NCBI GenBank assembly: GCA_010645155.1
Contig: CM021323.1
Span: forward strand, 5,211,349-5,275,348
Direction of reading: 5' to 3'
From: Tigriopus japonicus
Lineage: Eukaryota; Arthropoda; Copepoda; Harpacticoida; Harpacticidae
Length of the DNA: 64,000 nt
How positions within the stretch are numbered: the first letter of the stretch is position 1; each line of letters starts with the position of its first letter. Positions 59,101-64,000 of the stretch are shown piece after piece. The position numbers and the translations under genes are program-made. Below the pieces are notes generated by a model that saw only the letters and a list, made by a program, of their open reading frames with translations, searched no databases and had not been told where the DNA came from.

Positions 59101-62100
59101 TCAAAGGACTATATATGAGTTTTTTTTGGCAACTCTTGCCTATCCCTATGCTTTAAACTATCAAATCATTTTCGAGCATTACACGGGCATCGATGCACAA
59201 ATATTTATTTAACTATAGAATCAGCATTGAGCTGTGTCCAGTCAAAATTGCTGATTCCGGGAGCAATTTGTCATCCTTCGAGAGAGTAATTTGATGACGT
59301 CGACTAAGCAATTACAGGGTTGCTACTTCTAATTGTCGCCGTAACATCAACTTCACAAAAAACTAGTATATTTCAGCCCTAAAACACTAAATTTTTAAAA
59401 TTAAAAAAAACTGACATCAAAGGTTTATGGTTTAGAATAGAATTCATTCGATCTCATTGCCCTCAACCTCTGCCACGGCCTTCGCGCGGACATTAAACCA
59501 CGTAGTTGTAGCTTTAACCCTTGCCTCGTCTATCTTGTTGCCCTTCTCGGTGGCGGCACCGATTTGGGAGGTCTTGTTGTGGGCTCTTATGTTGGTCCTT
59601 TCTTTCAACACGCCCAAGAAAGACTAATCCATTGGACTTCAATCTGGAGTGCTAGGTGGCCATGTATCCTTGGAGATGAAGTCGTAGCTGTTCTCCTTGA
59701 GCCACAGGAGAGACTTTTTGAATACATGACAGGGTGCATTGTCTTTTTGCCATACCCAGAGGCCGGTTACCGGTTGTCTCCTTGGTGATAGGTATAATGC
59801 CTGTGTTGACCCTGAGCCGTGTTTCGGTGATGTGTGGAGGCATGATATGGTTGGTCATCACTCAAGATCACTCAACATACTATCTTTGAACCACGGTGCT
59901 TCTTTTCTCTCTCCTCTAACCTCTTCCTGGTCCTTTGAATGAATCAGATGTACAATCCACGAGTGTTGGCAATGTCCCTGTTGGTTTTATTTGGCCTTTG
60001 AATTCACAAGGGCCATGACAACGGCGCAACGTCGTTGCTCCTCATTGAATTCAACCATCTCTAGTTGGTGGTATGAGAAAACCATCGTGGATTTGCGACT
60101 ATTGTATGTTTAATAATTGTTTTAAGACTCAGTCAAGATCAGTCAAGATCAAGAATGAATTTAAAAAATATTTTATCATGGTTGTTTTCAGTGTACAAAT
60201 CGATCGAGCGCATATCAACTTCCATCGTCGTGAAAATCGAGAGTTTCTGTTACTTTTAGTGAATCCTTTCTAAACCACTACCACGTGTTTCCATTGTAAA
60301 TAATACTACTTTTTTAGAGTATGCTTTCGTTTTGGGTTGCTTGAATTTTGTCTTGTTTTGAAAATATTCTAAGAGTTTCAGGGTAGCTTTGCTCTATTAA
60401 ATCAGTGCCTGGAAAATAGGCGTGCCTACTGTATAAATAATTCATCTTGTTTGTTGAGATTGCGTCGAAACTTATTTTTTCCATGAATGTATTATGAAAC
60501 CAAGTTTCTTTTTGTAATTGGATTGGAATAAGCTGAATATTTAAAAATAATTGATAGTGCCATTATTTGGTAATTTCGTCTGGGTGCATCAATTTATCCA
60601 AAACGTTTTCATTAAGTTTAATGGAATGGATCTTTTTTTGAAGGCACACTTGACACCTAACTGATTTATCAATAGAAGCTTCTATTTACATCAATAGATG
60701 GCGCAGTATATGACCGTAGTTATGGTTGTTAATGTTGAACGTTAGTACAAATGTTTTTTTTTTGTAAATATTTTGGTATATTTGGTTCATTTTGGTTCAA
60801 CCCTGTCGTTCATTGAACGTTCATTTATTTTGCTCAAATTTTCCTGAACTAGTTTTTCGTGCTTAAAATATCAAGAATATCCTCAAAAAAGCCAAACGCA
60901 CAAGAGACTGTCCGATCCAAGGTGGAATCTTGGAAAAACGGTGGTTCTTTGTTGTGCTCCATTGTTAGTTTTCCAAACGCCTTTTTGACAGTCCCCTTAG
61001 CTGAACCTTTCTTTACTTCAATGATAAATCATAATGCTCAAATCATACAACTCTGAGGTCTCACTTTACCTTTTGACCTAATAACATTTGGTAACATTTT
61101 CCTTGATTGTCAAGAAATTCAAGGACAAAATAAATGGAAAAAAACTCAAATTTAGTCCCTTTGCCAATTTTCGAGACCGGATATAACGTTTTTAACGCTT
61201 TTTCTTGTTAACATTTTAGGGCGATCTAACCGCTGTGACGGAGTTGGCTTGGAGGTCGGCCGCTTTGTTTCGAAAGGCCGGACAACCCGATAGTGCAGCT
61301 CAGCTTTTAGAAAGAGCAAGCAAAGCGATCGAGACAAAACAGCCCTACAACTCTGAGTTAATGTTGGAAAAGGCCGCTGAGACTGTGGAAACTGAGAATC
61401 GGCCGATTCAAGCCGCCAGCTACATCACCAAATTGCTTAAAATCTCATTAGAAAGGCGAGACAAACGTGATGCCATCAAGAAAAGCAGGAAACTGGTCGA
61501 GCTCTTCCAAGTAAAAAATATAATCCTTTATCGATTGCCAATTAGCCTCCGAAGCTTACTCAACATCTCTTATTTCGTACAGGAAGCCGGACACAAACCC
61601 AGTACTGGTCGCCACGTTTTGGGATTGGTTTTACTTCTCCTGGATTCAAATCTTCCCGGCGAAGCCGAAATTGTGGCCAGGGAATTTGGCAACAATTGCA
61701 CATTGGAGCAGAATGTCGTTATTGAAGATCTCTTGGACGCTTTTGACCAAAATGACGAAACCAAGGTAAGGTGCCCAAGGCAGAAAAATATACTCAGGCT
61801 TAAGATGAGCTCATTATTGAACCTACGCATAATACAAAAACCTAACCCAACACTTGCCAACACTGAAGCACGTTTGTTTTTCCAGATCCAAAAGGCCATG
61901 GGCAACAAGTGTCTGCTCACGTTGGATGTGGAGTTCAAGCCTTACATTGATGACCTTTCGTTGCCCAAAGAAATGGCCACGTTGGGCATCCGCCCGAGAT
62001 CTCGTTCCAGGCGAAGTTTTGCCAAGAGAAGCTCAGAGGATAAGAAACCGGAAGAGAGCGCTGCCAAGGACAACACATCGACCACTAACACAGTGGCGTC

Positions 62101-62599
62101 ATCTAGCGATGAGACGGAGAAAAAGGAACTGGCTGAGGGGAAACTTATTGAGGCTGGTGAGGCAGCACAAAAGAAGGCGCCGATTTACGATGGCGCAGAT
62201 ATGAAGCTTGAAGATGACGAGAAGGAATCGGAAAAGAAAGACAAAATGGCGGATCTGCCCAAGTCCAAAATTCCTACCAAAGGCAAGCAAAGGAACCCCT
62301 TGGTCAAAATGAAAACGCAGGCCGATTTTGGAAACAACACGCCAAAGAAAAGGGAACCTTCGGCCTACATTGATGTGACCACAGACTCGATTGAACGACA
62401 CCGACCATCTAAACTCCCTCCTCCTGCCGTTTACGTTGATGTAGAAGGCGTGGACCCCTTGCAGCCCGCCTACATGGGCATGACTGCGGAACAATGGCGT
62501 GAGTTCAAACGTGCCAATGCTCATGAGGAGATGGATGCCGGTTTTGATATGGGTGGCATTGGCGGAGGTTTTGACGACGGTGATGACGGAGGCTTTTAA
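56170..62599 (+). CDS. NAPG: Gamma-SNAP with a long C-terminal extension, four exons
   Basis: Exons are 56170-56472, 61220-61510, 61583-61765 and 61886-62599; all phase 0, GT-AG, 496 residues. The start is the first ATG in frame, context gaaaATGGTG. Family signatures are LRWKPKFAMAGEEY near residue 45, the helical repeats with AWYSAAKTLEQA and RSAALFRKAGQPDSAAQLLE, and LLDAFDQNDETK near residue 250. Gamma-SNAP is a soluble cytosolic adaptor that, with NSF, acts on SNARE complexes in membrane fusion. Known family members are about 300-312 residues. Here residues about 295-496 add a Ser/Lys/Glu-rich, probably disordered tail. It ends in Gly/Asp-rich sequence (GGIGGGFDDGDDGGF) with two similar YIDV/YVDV motifs. 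Introns 2 and 3 (72 and 120 nt) are in frame and stop-free. Intron 1 holds a nested gene on the other strand. Confidence 0.93.
57574..57815 (+). mobile_element. tRNA-derived SINE (gamma-SNAP intron 1)
   Basis: A box-like TGGTTAGCGCAG (57585-57596) and B box GGTTCGATTC (57621-57630) sit at the right spacing for a polymerase III promoter. They are followed by a roughly 170-bp unrelated body and an A-rich tail (ACAAAAAAAATAAT). The tRNA-like part does not fold into a full cloverleaf by eye, so it is a SINE, not a tRNA gene. Confidence 0.75.
57993..57998 (-). terminator. AATAAA polyadenylation signal of the saposin-like gene
   Basis: AATAAA on the minus strand begins 7 bases after the TAA stop at 58007-58005. 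Confidence 0.6.
58005..58756 (-). CDS. Secreted saposin-like protein, two exons, nested in gamma-SNAP intron 1
   Basis: Exons are 58756-58535 and 58469-58005 (minus), phase 0; 228 residues. The start at 58756 opens a clear signal peptide (MGALSILFVTLLAFSSALA). The mature part has two saposin-B-like modules with regularly spaced Cys. The first runs from CEECVLILAELQ to CDFEGFC, the second from CHQCDQFMRVIRRHL through GCEEIVDKYFPEMH to EFCVSLGICED. The tail is Thr/Pro/Gly-rich with four N-glycosylation sequons (NTT, NFT, NFT, NLT). Saposin-like proteins bind or perturb lipids in lysosomes or outside the cell. This could be a lipid-hydrolase cofactor or an effector of digestion or defence; the sequence does not decide. 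It lies antisense inside another gene's intron. Confidence 0.87.
59444..60058 (-). pseudogene. Mariner-type transposase remnant
   Basis: On the minus strand an ATG at 60058 begins an N-terminal segment like the mariner helix-turn-helix (FNEEQRRCAVVMAL). The C-terminal third reads WQKDNAPCH and WPPSTPD, the Tc1/mariner block around the second and third catalytic acids. Several in-frame stops, frame changes and an internal loss of most of the middle show it is dead. The frame ends at TGA 59446-59444. I found no inverted terminal repeats. Confidence 0.85.
60555..60800 (+). repeat. Dispersed repeat, copy 2 (partner at 12640-12870)
   Basis: The ordered landmarks, including AATAGATGGCGCAGT, match the copy at 12640-12870. 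Confidence 0.55.
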
Positions 62600-62652
62600 G
62601 GATCTGAACCTTTAATGATATATTTTGCAAATTTATTTCATGATTTTTGTTA

Positions 62653-62658
62653 AATAAA
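62653..62658 (+). terminator. AATAAA polyadenylation signal of gamma-SNAP
   Basis: AATAAA lies 54 bases after the stop codon, with another AATAAA about 20 bases on and T/GT-rich sequence beyond. Confidence 0.65.
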
Positions 62659-62699
62659 AATGTATGTACAAAAATAAAGATTAACAAAGTTATTTTTTT

Positions 62700-64000
62700 T
62701 GTGCGTCTCGGAATGTATCTGGAATCTCTCCCAACGTATATTCCTTTAATGAGTAATTAATTTGTACCAAAAAATGGAATTACCCCAGACTTTTGAAAAG
62801 GCCTTGATCAATCTCATTCATCCAGGGAGAATAAACAAAATTATGGGCTGAAAAGAACAAAAAATTGGAAAATTACGTGCGTGCTGCCCACTTGTCTCGT
62901 TTATCTAGTTCATGCCCTGGAGAACATTATCATTTATTGTGGTTAGGCTAAAATTATAAGGGCAAATGAAGTGGTTCAAATTTCCCACCAAAAACAGTAT
63001 GCTGACACTAAAGGCTTTAAATAAAGCCTTTAGCTGGCACTATACCATGGAGGAAAAAAGTGGGGACAAACAATCATTTAAATGCATGGTACTCATTGCA
63101 ACACATTTAAGTACTCCCTGGTTGCAGTTTTTATAGATTTCGTAAGGTACTTGCCTTACTTGTCTAAGCATAAAAGCTTAGATTTGACTACTTTTTCTTA
63201 CTTCTTTGCCGTTTTTTCTACTTTTTAAAAACTTTTTCCTGGTTTTACCTACTTTCTCTTCCTTTCTCTAGTCATGAGTTTGCTTGCTTGTTTGTAAGTG
63301 TAGTAGGGAGAATGCAAAATAGCAAAATAGTTTGCCTCATAGAGTTAAAACAGTAGCTCTGCCAACCAAATCACCTCAGTAGGACATTCAAAAAACTAAC
63401 CTCTGGACAAAAGATGCCAAGAGTTTTGAGCTTTGTTTTTCTGCACGTAATTGCCAGAAATCCCAAGAAACCAGGTTCGGGGTGAATGATTTCACCTTTT
63501 ATCAAGTTGATGGCTGCTTGCTCTGTCTACAGTTCATACCATTTCAGAATGGGCCACGAACCCATCTAATAAAAAGCACTTCTTCTAACGAAAGTTCTTT
63601 GTTCAGCAAAAAAGTTCTTAGTTGTTTCAGCCAACAGACAAAGTTCAATCAATTTGGGTTGGTCTTATCGATTTGACAAAAGTAGAGTTTTGTGTCAAGC
63701 ACATCTTTGGTAATTAAAAAGACGCAATTTGTCTTATATGAAGATGGACGTGCAGGGTGGTCCAAGTGAATGTGCACTGAACTTTATGTCATCCTCATAG
63801 ATAAAAGATAGTAATCAAATGCATATTGTGCATACTCATCAAAGTTTGAAACCCGCCTTATACATTGGAATTGTTGCTCAAAAGGCAAATTCCTTGCTTG
63901 GCCAAATAAAAAGGTTCCCATACAACTCCCACAACAGTGATCTCCCCCTGTAGGTTTGCACCAGGTGATCTCCGCCAAGGTAAACTCCCCCAGCACTTAT
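62700..64000. other. Intergenic end of window
   Basis: I see no supported gene. A perfect hairpin CTAAAGGCTTT-AAAT-AAAGCCTTTAG lies at 63008-63033. A 70-codon frame on the minus strand (63996-63784) has several Cys (CGSC) and may continue beyond the window, but it is unrecognised. Confidence 0.45.

Noticed and set aside
59652..59861. Intact short frame in the mariner region
   Set aside because: It is one fragment of a frame-shifted transposase remnant with several stops, not a gene.
61235..62599. A single uninterrupted 454-codon exon
   Set aside because: Two stretches inside have good GT-AG borders and do not fit gamma-SNAP. They are read through only because they are in frame and stop-free.

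Overview
This window is eukaryotic, most likely from an arthropod, and a copepod-like crustacean is my tentative guess. The reasons are spliced genes with GT-AG introns (many short), AT-rich intergenic DNA crowded with small transposons, and metazoan-type proteins. One run of 453 N (21611-22063) is an assembly gap. I cannot name the species.

Layout. At 1-1776 (minus) an uninterrupted reading frame, open at the window edge, encodes a protein built from at least seven BED-type zinc fingers. About 120 bp upstream of its start codon lies a 3.35-kb non-coding element with 89-bp terminal inverted repeats (1905-5255). The stretch 5266-14531 has no gene I can support. A complete Mutator-like (MULE) DNA transposon follows at 14540-21348, with 275-bp inverted repeats that differ at only two positions and a perfect 8-bp target duplication. 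It carries a transposase gene that I resolve into eight exons, with C2H2-like, DDE and SWIM parts; one in-frame TAG sits at an exon end. Next come the gap and a non-LTR retrotransposon (22064-about 26027) whose ORF1 has CCCH-like fingers and whose ORF2 has endonuclease and reverse transcriptase.

The span 26028-36963 is gene-poor. A gene cluster on the plus strand follows. At 36964-37992 is a single-exon ADP-ribosylglycohydrolase-like protein related to J1-crystallin and selenoprotein J. At 38503-45397 is a six-exon box C/D snoRNP assembly factor (ZNHIT6/BCD1) with an acidic C-terminal extension. The span 45398-56169 is a dense field of miniature transposons, several hAT-like with exact 8-bp duplications, plus a perfect 15 x 33-bp minisatellite. 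At 56170-62599 is a four-exon gamma-SNAP gene with an unusually long disordered tail. Its 4.7-kb first intron holds a tRNA-derived SINE, a two-exon secreted saposin-like gene on the opposite strand, and a dead mariner transposase.

The host genes belong to unrelated cell processes (snoRNP assembly, vesicle fusion, secretion) and form no evident pathway. The most notable signals are the BED-finger array, the near-intact MULE with its introns, and the cluster of recently moved miniature elements. All exon joins were inferred by eye from splice signals, reading phase and family similarity.
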